Assembly (NCBI GenBank): GCA_045605385.1
Contig: JAZUPW010000042.1
Coordinates: forward strand, 8,411 to 72,410
Direction of reading: 5' to 3'
Length of the DNA: 64,000 nt
Source of the DNA: SIG607 sp045605385
Lineage (GTDB): Bacteria; Bacillota; Clostridia; Oscillospirales; Acutalibacteraceae
The translations under genes and the position numbers were made by a program. The notes under the pieces are model-generated. The model saw only the letters and a list, made by a program, of their open reading frames with translations. It had not been told where the DNA came from and did not search any database. Of this stretch, positions 24,949-33,200 are shown piece by piece (position 1 is the first letter of the stretch; each line of letters starts with the position of its first letter).

Positions 24949-26292
24949 ATGGCGTTTGACAGCCTTTCAGATAAATTGTCCGGCGTATTTAAACGCCTTC
25001 GCTCTAAGGGTAAACTAAGCGAAAGCGATGTTAAGGAAGCAATGCGTGAAGTGCGTCTTGCTTTGCTTGAAGCCGTCGTTAACTATAAAGTTGCTAAAGA
25101 TTTTACTAATTCCGTAGCCGAAAAATGCATAGGCGAAAACGTTATGGAATCTCTTACAGCCGCACAAATGGTTGTAAAAATTGTAAGAGATGAATTAACG
25201 GCTTTAATGGGTAGCGAACAAAAAAGGCTTAATACGTCTTCAAAACTGCCTACAGTAATTATGATGTGCGGTTTGCAAGGTGCTGGTAAAACAACACACT
25301 GCGCAAAACTTGCTAAATTTTTAAAATCCCAAGGTCACAGACCAATGCTTGTTGGTTGCGATATTTACCGTCCTGCCGCTATTGAACAGTTAAAAGTAGT
25401 TGGTGCACAGGTAGAGGTGCCCGTTTTTGAAAAGGGAACACAAAAGCCGGAAATTACTGCAAAACAAGCAATTGCTCACGCAAGAGATTACGGTAACGAT
25501 TTCGTTATTTTAGATACCGCGGGTCGACTTCATATAGATACAGAATTAATGGATGAACTGAAGCGCATTACCCAAGCGGTGGAAGTTCATAACATTCTTT
25601 TGGTAATCGATTCAATGGTAGGTCAGGATGCCGTTAACGTTGCAAAGGCATTTAACGATATTCTTGAAATAAGCGGTGTTATTTTAACAAAGTTAGACGG
25701 TGATACCCGCGGCGGTGCAGCGCTTTCGGTTAAGGCTGTAACAGGAAAACCAATACTGTTTTCGGGCGTTGGCGAAAAAATGGATGCCTTTGAAGAATTT
25801 CATCCCGATCGTATGGCATCCCGTATTCTTGGAATGGGCGACGTACTTTCGCTTATTGAAAAGGTAGAAAACGAAATAGATGAAAAACAGGCCGAAGAAG
25901 CGGCAAGAAGACTTAGCGAAAACAAGTTTGATTTAAATGATTTGTATGCTCAGTTTCAGCAAATTAAGAAAATGGGTTCGCTAAAAAGTGTTCTTTCTAT
26001 GCTTCCGGGTATGGATAAACAGTTAAGAGACGTTGACGTAGATGACAAAGCGTTACTTAGAATTGAAGCAATTATAACTTCAATGACCGATAAAGAACGC
26101 AGAAAACCCGAAATCATAAATGCTTCACGCAAAAAAAGAATAGCGTTGGGTTCGGGCACAAAGGTTGAAGACGTCAACCGACTTCTTAATCAACACACAC
26201 AAATGAAAAAAATGTTCAAGCAGATGAACAACAAAAAGGGCAGAAGAAGAATGCCCAATTTCCCGAATATGCCGGGCGGTTTTGGTTTCTAA
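24949..26292 (+). CDS. ffh: Signal recognition particle protein Ffh
   Basis: 447 residues with N, G and M domains. N-domain ESDVKEAMREVRLALLEAVV; G-domain motifs G1 GLQGAGKTTHCAKLA, DTAGRLH, G4 TKLDGDTRGGAALS and GEKMDAFEEFHPDRMA; Met-rich M domain from about residue 300 with IKKMGSLKSVLSMLPGM and QMKKMFKQMN. It binds 4.5S RNA and signal sequences for co-translational targeting. Ribosome site AAGGAG precedes ATG. Confidence 0.98.
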   Translation: MAFDSLSDKLSGVFKRLRSKGKLSESDVKEAMREVRLALLEAVVNYKVAKDFTNSVAEKCIGENVMESLTAAQMVVKIVRDELTALMGSEQKRLNTSSKLPTVIMMCGLQGAGKTTHCAKLAKFLKSQGHRPMLVGCDIYRPAAIEQLKVVGAQVEVPVFEKGTQKPEITAKQAIAHARDYGNDFVILDTAGRLHIDTELMDELKRITQAVEVHNILLVIDSMVGQDAVNVAKAFNDILEISGVILTKLDGDTRGGAALSVKAVTGKPILFSGVGEKMDAFEEFHPDRMASRILGMGDVLSLIEKVENEIDEKQAEEAARRLSENKFDLNDLYAQFQQIKKMGSLKSVLSMLPGMDKQLRDVDVDDKALLRIEAIITSMTDKERRKPEIINASRKKRIALGSGTKVEDVNRLLNQHTQMKKMFKQMNNKKGRRRMPNFPNMPGGFGF

Positions 26293-26339
26293 AAAGATTT
26301 TCTTTTTAAGATATATTTATTTTACAGGAGGTGTTTTTT

Positions 26340-26582
26340 GTGGCAGTTAAAATCAGATTACGTCGTTTAGGCGCTAAGAAAGCTCCTTTCTACCGTGTAG
26401 TTGTTGCTGATTCCAGATTCCCCAGAAACGGTCGTTTTATCGAAGAAATCGGTTATTTCGATCCTACTAAAGAACCTGCAATTGTTAATATCGACGGCGA
26501 AAAGGCAAAACAGTGGATTGCCAACGGTGCACAGCCGACCGATACTGTTAAAGCTTTGCTTAAAAAGAATGGCGTGCTTTAA
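26340..26582 (+). CDS. rpsP: 30S ribosomal protein S16
   Basis: GTG 26340 (AGGAGG site) rather than the upstream TTG gives 80 residues starting MAVKIRLRRLGAKKAPFYR, then ADSRFPRNGRFIEEIGYFDP, the standard S16 pattern. Third gene of the ylxM-ffh-rpsP-khpA set, immediately followed by the KH protein. Confidence 0.98.
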   Translation: MAVKIRLRRLGAKKAPFYRVVVADSRFPRNGRFIEEIGYFDPTKEPAIVNIDGEKAKQWIANGAQPTDTVKALLKKNGVL

Positions 26583-26602
26583 TTCATTGGAGGTTGTATT
26601 TT

Positions 26603-26836
26603 ATGAAAGAGTTATTAATTTCAATTGCTTCGGGACTTGTTGAAAACCCCGATGCAGTAACTGCTGATGTTGATGAAATCAACGAGGAAGGCGTTGTGGT
26701 TTACCATCTTCACGTTGCCGAAAGCGATATGGGTAGAGTAATTGGTAAGCAGGGCAGAATTGCTAAAGCAATACGTACTTTAATGCGTGCTGCTGCTAAC
26801 CGCGAAAACCAGAAAATCGCTGTGGAAATCGACTAA
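26603..26836 (+). CDS. khpA: KhpA, KH-domain RNA-binding protein
   Basis: 77 residues from ATG 26603 with ATTGGAGG before it. One KH domain is present with the GxxG loop VIGKQGRIAKAIRTLM. KhpA (YlqC) pairs with KhpB (Jag) and binds small RNAs and mRNAs in Gram-positive cells. Usual position between rpsP and rimM. Confidence 0.95.
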   Translation: MKELLISIASGLVENPDAVTADVDEINEEGVVVYHLHVAESDMGRVIGKQGRIAKAIRTLMRAAANRENQKIAVEID

Positions 26837-26844
26837 AGCTAACC

Positions 26845-26910
26845 GCATACAGTTTTTACTGTATGCATAATTTAATTTTCACCCCCATTTCTTGTTTTGA
26901 AAATGGGGGT
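26845..26910 (+). terminator. Two hairpins between khpA and rimM
   Basis: GCATACAG/CTGTATGC (26845-26866) encloses a T-rich loop, and ACCCCCATTT/AAATGGGGGT (26881-26910) encloses a second. Only the first is followed by moderately T-rich sequence; neither has a long T-tract. They may attenuate or process the transcript between the translation-factor genes and rimM-trmD. Confidence 0.5.
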
Positions 26911-26953
26911 ATAAATATAAATAGGATTAACGAGTATTTTAAAAAGGTGTTTT

Positions 26954-27463
26954 ATGAAAAAAGAATTTTTGGAAATAGGCAAAATTGTTGGTGTGCACGG
27001 AATAAAGGGCTTTATGAAGGTTCAGTATTGGTGTGATGATAGCGATTTTTTTTGTTCTTTTAAAAAGTTATACTTGAATGAAAATACGGTTTTAGATGTA
27101 GAAAGTTCCAAACCTCACGGTAATATTATACTTTTAAAGGCAAAAGGAATATCTACCATTGAAGAAGCCGAAAGTATGCGCGGTAAAACCTTGCTTATAA
27201 AAAGAGAAGACGCAATACTTGAAGAAGGCAGACATTTTATTGAAGAAATTATTGGTTGCAGTGTTTATGATAGTGAAAACGGTGAACTTTTAGGAAAGTT
27301 AACTGATGTTACAGATAATCCTGCGAACGATATTTGGCATATTGAAAAAGAAGGCAGAGAATACCTATTTCCCGCAATTGATGAATTTATTGTGAGTGTA
27401 GACGTTGAGACGGAAAAAATAGTTATAAAAGTTCTTAAGGGGATTTTTGATGATGAAGATTGA
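26954..27463 (+). CDS. rimM: 16S rRNA processing protein RimM
   Basis: 169 residues. N-terminal IGKIVGVHGIKGFMKVQYW is the RimM barrel signature, and the C-terminal PRC-barrel shows GCSVYDSENGELLGKLTDV with NPANDIW and YLFPAIDEFI. It assists 30S head assembly. Its last codons overlap the trmD start by 14 nt. Confidence 0.95.
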   Translation: MKKEFLEIGKIVGVHGIKGFMKVQYWCDDSDFFCSFKKLYLNENTVLDVESSKPHGNIILLKAKGISTIEEAESMRGKTLLIKREDAILEEGRHFIEEIIGCSVYDSENGELLGKLTDVTDNPANDIWHIEKEGREYLFPAIDEFIVSVDVETEKIVIKVLKGIFDDED

Positions 27464-28211
27464 TATTATGACACTTTTTCCCGAAATGTGCGAAGCAGTT
27501 ATGGGAGAAAGCATAATTGGCCGTGCCCGTAAAGCGGGTAAGGTTGATATTGAATGTATCAATATAAGAGATTTTGCTAATAATAAACACAATAAGGTCG
27601 ATGACGCTCCGTTTGGTGGCGGAATGGGAATGGTAATGGCTGCAGAACCAATAAAACTTTGCTTTTCGCATATTGCGGAAAACAGCGAAGAAAAACCATA
27701 TCTAATATATATGTCACCAAAGGGTAATACTTTTACACAGCAAAAAGCAATAGAACTGTCTGCAAAAAAACATATTGTCTTTCTTTGCGGACATTATGAA
27801 GGTATTGACCAAAGAGTTATAGATGATATTGTTGATGAGGAAATTTCCATTGGCGATTACGTTTTAACGGGCGGTGAACTACCTGCGCTTGTATGTGCCG
27901 ATGCCGTTTGCCGAATGTTACCGGGTGTGCTTTCCGATGAAGCCTGCTTTACCGAAGAAAGCCACTTTGCAGGTTTGCTTGAATATCCGCAATATACTCG
28001 TCCTGCCGTATGGGAAGGCAAAGAAGTTCCCGAAGTGTTGCTTTCGGGTAACCATGCCGAAATTAATAAATGGCGCCGACATAAATCGTTAGAAATAACT
28101 TTACAGAAGCGACCTGATATATTAAAAAATGCTAAGTTAGATAAAAAGGATTTAGAATATTTAAACAAAATAAAAGAAGAAAACAGCCAAAACGACACCG
28201 ATTATAATTAA
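27450..28211 (+). CDS. trmD: tRNA (guanine-N1)-methyltransferase TrmD
   Basis: ATG 27450 follows AAGGGG; ATG 27453 is also possible. 253 residues. SPOUT knot features: DIMTLFPEMCEAVMGESIIG at the N-terminus, DDAPFGGGMGMVMAAEPI, FLCGHYEGIDQRVIDDIVDE, SIGDYVLTGGELPALV and the linker EYPQYTRPAVWEG. It methylates G37 in tRNAs. In most Firmicutes rplS follows; here it does not, the next gene being ptsH. Confidence 0.97.
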   Translation: MMKIDIMTLFPEMCEAVMGESIIGRARKAGKVDIECINIRDFANNKHNKVDDAPFGGGMGMVMAAEPIKLCFSHIAENSEEKPYLIYMSPKGNTFTQQKAIELSAKKHIVFLCGHYEGIDQRVIDDIVDEEISIGDYVLTGGELPALVCADAVCRMLPGVLSDEACFTEESHFAGLLEYPQYTRPAVWEGKEVPEVLLSGNHAEINKWRRHKSLEITLQKRPDILKNAKLDKKDLEYLNKIKEENSQNDTDYN

Positions 28212-28301
28212 ATTTATGTTAAATTTTAAGTAATTTTGCACAAATAGACTATTTTTAATTTTTCTCTGATTAGTCAAAAAATGGAAGTTTGTAAAGTCGG
28301 G

Positions 28302-28329
28302 TTGACTATTGAATATAATGTGGTATAAT
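28302..28329 (+). promoter_or_regulatory. Promoter of ptsH
   Basis: TTGACT at 28302-28307 and TATAAT at 28324-28329 with a 16-nt spacer, about 50 nt upstream of ptsH. The 170-nt gap after trmD has no obvious terminator. Confidence 0.65.
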
Positions 28330-28381
28330 TATTAACATACACAAGGTTATGTGTTTTATAACAATTTAAGGAGATATAAAT

Positions 28382-28645
28382 ATGTGCGTTAAAGATGTAG
28401 TTATTCATAATCAAGTAGGTTTACATGCTCGTCCTGCAACTTTTTTCATTCAGAAGGCAAACGAATTTAAGTCTTCTATTTGGGTAGAAAAAGATGACCG
28501 CCGTGTAAACGCAAAAAGCCTTTTAGGTGTTTTGTCTTTAGGTATTGTAGGCGGTACTTCCATTAAGATTATCGCAGACGGTTCCGATGAGAAAGACGCA
28601 ATTGATGCATTGGTTGCTTTAGTTGAATCTGGCTTTAACGATTAA
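28382..28645 (+). CDS. ptsH: Phosphocarrier protein HPr
   Basis: 87 residues; AAGGAG before ATG 28382. HPr signature GLHARPATFF with phosphorylatable His near residue 15, and the regulatory Ser in NAKSLLGVLSLGIVGG. It transfers phosphate in the PTS and, when Ser-phosphorylated, works with CcpA. The retained His distinguishes it from Crh. Encoded alone rather than with ptsI. Confidence 0.93.
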   Translation: MCVKDVVIHNQVGLHARPATFFIQKANEFKSSIWVEKDDRRVNAKSLLGVLSLGIVGGTSIKIIADGSDEKDAIDALVALVESGFND

Positions 28646-28666
28646 TATTTGCTTTACTTATACTTC

Positions 28667-28695
28667 ACCCGACTATATTAGTCGGGTGTTTTTTT
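28667..28695 (+). terminator. Rho-independent terminator after ptsH
   Basis: ACCCGACT and AGTCGGGT form a perfect 8-bp stem around ATATT, followed by a T-run. Confidence 0.9.
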
Positions 28696-28769
28696 GTTGA
28701 AATGGAAAAACATAAATGATATAATACTTTAGAAATTATACTTGCTTTTACGCGTGAGGATGTGAAAAT

Positions 28770-29096
28770 ATGTATAAAACTTTAAATGAACATTACAAAG
28801 AAAAATTTGGCTGTAAGGTTTATAAGTTAAGTGTTGATGCAGGTTTTTCGTGTCCAAACCGCGACGGAACTACAGGCAATAAGGGTTGTATTTTTTGCTC
28901 TGAAAAAGGCAGTGGCGAGTTTGTGAAAAATCTTAACCGCATTACTAAGGAATATTCGGTTTCACTTCACGAGGATGTTAAAAAATACACAACAATGTAC
29001 GATTACCGCAACAACACCGAAAATGCCGATTGGGGCAATTCGCGAGATGCGGTAGAAAGATCAATAGCATTTCTTACCGGAAATGAAGTAGAATAA
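28770..29096 (+). pseudogene. Truncated copy of TIGR01212-type radical SAM gene
   Basis: The first 51 residues match the intact radical SAM protein at 32258-33127 almost perfectly (one Val/Ile difference), including the cysteines of GFSCPNRDGTTGNKG and CIFCSEKGSGEF. After GEF the sequence diverges completely into about 57 residues (VKNLNRITKEYSVSLHEDVK onward) ending in GNEVE; I do not recognise that tail. The radical SAM core and SAM-binding part are missing, so function is unlikely. At the DNA level many synonymous differences exist, so the copies are not a recent duplication. Confidence 0.7.
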
Positions 29097-29154
29097 AAAG
29101 ACACATTTATAACCGAATTTGTTATTGCAAATATTCGTTAAAAATTTATCTTTA

Positions 29155-29204
29155 TTGCAAAACTTATAATAATATGTTAAAATAGCCTTAATTTAAGGCT
29201 ATTT
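29155..29204 (+). promoter_or_regulatory. Promoter and 5' hairpin of first BspA-like gene
   Basis: TTGCAA at 29155-29160 and TAAAAT at 29178-29183 are 17 nt apart. The expected transcript start falls at the edge of AATAGCCTTA/TAAGGCTATT (29181-29204), a 10-bp hairpin followed by TTTTTCTTTT and then AGGAGG. It may stabilise the 5' end or act as an attenuator; the position directly before the ribosome site is unusual. Confidence 0.5.
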
Positions 29205-29226
29205 TTCTTTTAGGAGGAAAATTAAA

Positions 29227-32169
29227 ATGAAAAAATTTTTAGCACTATTTTTAACCTTAACTCTTATGTTTTGCTGTGTGCCTTTCGGAGTGTTTAATAT
29301 AACAGCCTCCGCGGCAACAAGCGGTACAACAGGTGAGTGCACATGGACGCTCGACGGCACAGTGCTTACCATAAGCGGTAACGGAAAAATGGCGGATTAT
29401 ACCGATAGTTCTGCTCCGTGGGGTGGATGGCTTGTTACTGTTGCTTTTATTGAAGAAGGCGTTACCCATATTGGCGACAGAGCATTCAATTGGCAGACGT
29501 TTTTAAATACCGTAACTATTCCAAGCAGTGTAAAAACTATTGGACAAGAAGCGTTTAGCAATTGCACCGCGCTTGCTGATATTGAGCTTCCGCTTGATTT
29601 AGAAGTTATTGGCAACGACGCATTTTATAATTGCAATAAAATTACAGAGATTATTGTTCCAAATAAAGTTACAATCATTGGAGATAGAGCGTTTGCTCAC
29701 TGCAAACAAGCTGCCCGTATTATTATAGGTAATAGTGTTACAACTATAGGAGAAGAGGCTTTTAAGTCTTGTGAACTTGTAAAAAATATAGTAATTCCCG
29801 ATAGCGTTGAGATTATCGGCGATTATTCATTTTCGTTTAATTACTTACTTGAAAACGTTACTCTTGGTAAAGGCGTTAAGAAGATAGGTGCCAGTGTTTT
29901 TAATGGTACTGCTAATGATTTTAAATTTAATATAACCGACCTTAAATCGTGGTGTGAAATAGATTTTGAATTTAGTTTTTGCAATCCGCTTAATATTGCA
30001 AAAAAATTATATGTAAACGGTGAACTTGTGGAAGATCTTGTTATTCCGGAGGGCATTGAAACTATAAAGAAAAATGCTTTTTGTTATTCAGAAATAAGAA
30101 GTGTAGTACTTTCTGATACCGTTAAACATATTGAAGACTACGCTTTCAACGGGTGTGAATTTCTTAGTCAAATTACTTTTTCAGATTCGTTAGAAAAAGT
30201 AGACGATGCATTTGCTTTTTGTGATGCGTTGAGAGATATTAACATAAGCAGTCTTGAATCGTATTGTAACATTGAATTTTCAAACAATCCCTATAATACC
30301 GTTAGCAGATTATTACTTAACGGCGAAGAAGTAAAGGGAGATTTGATTATTCCCGAGGGTGTAGAAAGAATTAACGATTATGCTTTTTGTAATCGTAATT
30401 TAAATAGTGTAAAAATGCCTGACAGTGTGAAAATTATTGGCGAAAAAGCTTTTTATAATTGCTGTGAACTTAAAGAAATAGATTTTGGCAACGGTGTTAC
30501 AGAAATTAAAGAGAATGCATTTGCGTATTGTAATTATATTGAGGAATTAAATATTCCCGACAGTGTAGAAATTATTGGGGATAATGCATTTTACAACTGT
30601 ACATCTATTAAAAATATAACCTTTGGTAAAAACATTAAAACTGTTGGAAGTTTTGCTTTTTCTGTTTTGCTTAACCTTGAAAATTTTTATATTAACGATT
30701 TAGCATCTTATTGTAATATAGATTTTCTACAGAGCAGTAATCCAAATCAATACGCTAAAAACCTTTATTTAAACGGCGAAAAAATAGAGGATAATTTGGT
30801 TATACCAAGTAGTGCTGTGCAAATACCTTCTTATGCTTTTGCAAGGACAGATATTAAAAACGTTACAATTCCTGATACAGTCAAAAGTATAGGTGAATAC
30901 GCTTTTAAAGATTGTGATATGCTCGTAGAAATAAAAATTCCGGGTAGTGTTGAAAGTATTGGGGAAAAGGCTTTTGAGTCTTGTTATGACGTTGAAAATA
31001 TTGAATTGGAAAACGGTATTTCTGTAATTGAAAAAGCAGCTTTTGGTAATTGTGATAATGTAGAAACCGTTACTGTTCCCGAAAGTGTTGTAGAAATTAA
31101 GGGTTATCCGTTTGTTGGGTGTAGTCTTTTAAAAAATATCTACGTTTGCGAAAACAATAATAATTATAGTTCGCAGGAAGGTGTTCTTTTTAACAAGGAA
31201 AAAACTGTATTAATAGAATTTCCTGCCGGAAAAGAAAAAGATAATTATGTTATTCCAAGCAGTGTAACGGCTATAAATGAGTATGCTTTTAGTAATTGTT
31301 ATAATATTTACGAAATAGCAGTTCCGAGTAATGTAAAAACAATCGGTATGTTTGCTTTTTATTTTTGTACACATCTTGATGAAATATCTATTTCTGATGA
31401 GATTGAAAAAATAGGTAAAGCTGCTTTTAAAAATACAGGTTATTGGCAGAATTCTGCTAATTGGAACAACGACGGTCTTTATATAGGCAAGCATCTTGTG
31501 GAAGTGAAGTCCGGCGTTAAGGATTTTGTTATAAAAAAAGGCACATTAACTATTGCTGATGCGCTTTTTGAAATTAACTATAACCTTGAAAGCGTGGAAA
31601 TTCCCAATAGCTTAAGACGTATAAGCGATAACGCTTTTTCGGCTTGTTATAACCTTGAAAACTTAAAAATGGGTAATGGTATTGTAAGTATTGGTAGAAG
31701 TGCTTTTGCGAGTTGTCAAGGCCTTTCCGAAATTATAATACCAAATTCTGTGAAAACCATTGACGACAATGCATTCAATTTTTGTGATGAACTTTTAAGT
31801 GTTACTATACCCAAAAGCGTAACTTATATTGGGGCTCAGGCATTTGATTTGTGTGCAGAACTTAAAACCGTTAACTATGGCGGCAGTGAAGAGGACAGAT
31901 TAAATATTAATATCGGCGCTGAAAATTATGATCTCACCGAAGCGGAATGGAATTATAATTACGTTTACGAACTTAAATACGAAAACGGCGATATTAACGG
32001 CGACAGCGAAGTTAATGCTGCCGATTTAGCACTTTTAAAAAAGATTTTGGCAGAGTTGATTTTATTGGATGACGCAGAAGTAAAATGTACTGAAGTTGAT
32101 GAAATAAGCGGCACTCCAAATGCAGCAGATCTTGCGCTTCTTAAAAAAATAATTGCAGAGCTCGTCTGA
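29227..32169 (+). CDS. Secreted BspA-type leucine-rich repeat protein with C-terminal dockerin-like module
   Basis: 980 residues. A signal peptide runs from MKKFLALFLTLTLMFCC to about ITASAA. After a short GTCTW-like head (GECTWTLDGTVLTISGNG) come many LRR_5/BspA repeats of the form xxIPxSVKTIGxxAFxxCxxL. The C-terminus has a dockerin-like segment: GDINGDSEVNAADLALLKK with Asp-rich calcium ligands, then a second degenerate copy NAADLALLKKIIAEL lacking the Asp ladder. BspA repeats mediate adhesion to surfaces or host proteins; the dockerin suggests docking to a cohesin scaffold. No sortase motif or membrane anchor is present. Confidence 0.9.
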   Translation: MKKFLALFLTLTLMFCCVPFGVFNITASAATSGTTGECTWTLDGTVLTISGNGKMADYTDSSAPWGGWLVTVAFIEEGVTHIGDRAFNWQTFLNTVTIPSSVKTIGQEAFSNCTALADIELPLDLEVIGNDAFYNCNKITEIIVPNKVTIIGDRAFAHCKQAARIIIGNSVTTIGEEAFKSCELVKNIVIPDSVEIIGDYSFSFNYLLENVTLGKGVKKIGASVFNGTANDFKFNITDLKSWCEIDFEFSFCNPLNIAKKLYVNGELVEDLVIPEGIETIKKNAFCYSEIRSVVLSDTVKHIEDYAFNGCEFLSQITFSDSLEKVDDAFAFCDALRDINISSLESYCNIEFSNNPYNTVSRLLLNGEEVKGDLIIPEGVERINDYAFCNRNLNSVKMPDSVKIIGEKAFYNCCELKEIDFGNGVTEIKENAFAYCNYIEELNIPDSVEIIGDNAFYNCTSIKNITFGKNIKTVGSFAFSVLLNLENFYINDLASYCNIDFLQSSNPNQYAKNLYLNGEKIEDNLVIPSSAVQIPSYAFARTDIKNVTIPDTVKSIGEYAFKDCDMLVEIKIPGSVESIGEKAFESCYDVENIELENGISVIEKAAFGNCDNVETVTVPESVVEIKGYPFVGCSLLKNIYVCENNNNYSSQEGVLFNKEKTVLIEFPAGKEKDNYVIPSSVTAINEYAFSNCYNIYEIAVPSNVKTIGMFAFYFCTHLDEISISDEIEKIGKAAFKNTGYWQNSANWNNDGLYIGKHLVEVKSGVKDFVIKKGTLTIADALFEINYNLESVEIPNSLRRISDNAFSACYNLENLKMGNGIVSIGRSAFASCQGLSEIIIPNSVKTIDDNAFNFCDELLSVTIPKSVTYIGAQAFDLCAELKTVNYGGSEEDRLNINIGAENYDLTEAEWNYNYVYELKYENGDINGDSEVNAADLALLKKILAELILLDDAEVKCTEVDEISGTPNAADLALLKKIIAELV

Positions 32170-32257
32170 TGTTCAACGAACGTCAGAGAGTGATATAAAT
32201 TCTTATTAGGATTTGCAATATATCTTTACAGATGGCGCGTAGGGGAAAAGAATTTTT

Positions 32258-33127
32258 ATGTATAAAACACTTAACGAACACTACAAAGAAAAATTTGGTT
32301 GTAAAGTGTATAAGCTCAGCATTGATGCGGGGTTCAGCTGTCCTAACCGCGATGGTACTACAGGCAATAAGGGTTGTATTTTTTGCTCCGAAAAGGGAAG
32401 CGGCGAGTTTGCTGTTGGCGGAAACGATATTTTAGCACAGTTAGAACGCGCTAAAGAAAAAGTGTCACGCAAGATAAAAAGCGGCAAATATATTGCTTAT
32501 TTTCAGTCTTTTACAAATACTTATGCCAATGTAAAAACGCTTGAAGAACTTTACAAAACGGCAATTTCGCCCGATTATATTGTTGGTATTTCAATTGCAA
32601 CAAGGCCTGATTGTATAAGCGATGAAGTTTTAGCACTTTTAAGTGAAATTAATAAAATTAAACCCGTTTACATTGAATTGGGCTTACAAACCGTTAATGA
32701 TGTAACTGCAAACTATATAAGGCGCGGATATAAAACAGAAGTATATTTTAATGCCGTTAAACGCTTAAAAGATAAAAGTATTAATGTTGTTACACATATA
32801 ATAATAGGCTTACCGGGTGAGACAAAGAGTGACGCAGTCCTTACTACCAGGCAGGTTGTAAATGCAGGAAGTGACGGAATAAAGTTTCATCTTTTGTACG
32901 TTATAAAGGGAACTGATCTTTATGAAGAATATAAAAAGGATGTTTTTAAGTGTCTTTCTTTTGAAGAATACGCCGATATTTTAAAAGAATGTATTTCTTG
33001 TTTGCCTCCCGAAACAGTCGTTCATAGAATAACAGGGGACGGTGCTAAAAAAGATTTGGTAGCGCCTCTTTGGAGTGCCGATAAAAAATGGGTGTTAAAC
33101 CGTTTAAAAGAGCATCTAAACACCTAA
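32258..33127 (+). CDS. TIGR01212-family radical SAM protein
   Basis: 289 residues, GGGGA before ATG. The iron-sulfur motif is CPNRDGTTGNKGCIFC, with the family-specific long spacing before CxxC; SAM-binding ISIATRPDCISDEVLALL and IELGLQTVNDVTANYIRRG; VVTHIIIGLPGE. YhcC-type enzymes are linked to tRNA or ribosome-associated modification but are not well characterised. The 5' segment is duplicated at 28770, on the other side of the BspA gene. Confidence 0.88.
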   Translation: MYKTLNEHYKEKFGCKVYKLSIDAGFSCPNRDGTTGNKGCIFCSEKGSGEFAVGGNDILAQLERAKEKVSRKIKSGKYIAYFQSFTNTYANVKTLEELYKTAISPDYIVGISIATRPDCISDEVLALLSEINKIKPVYIELGLQTVNDVTANYIRRGYKTEVYFNAVKRLKDKSINVVTHIIIGLPGETKSDAVLTTRQVVNAGSDGIKFHLLYVIKGTDLYEEYKKDVFKCLSFEEYADILKECISCLPPETVVHRITGDGAKKDLVAPLWSADKKWVLNRLKEHLNT

Positions 33128-33143
33128 AAATCTTAAATTTGGC

Positions 33144-33172
33144 TTTACATAAAAATGAATGTGTGATATACT
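33144..33172 (+). promoter_or_regulatory. Promoter of the GH28 gene
   Basis: TTTACA at 33144-33149 and TATACT at 33167-33172 are 17 nt apart, 28 nt before the ATG with its AAAGGGG site. Confidence 0.6.
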
Positions 33173-33200
33173 TAACAAAACTGTATAAAGGGGTTTTAAA

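Noticed and set aside
32232..32435. Alternative frame at the start of the radical SAM gene
   Set aside because: Overlaps the clearly conserved coding frame and has no family features.
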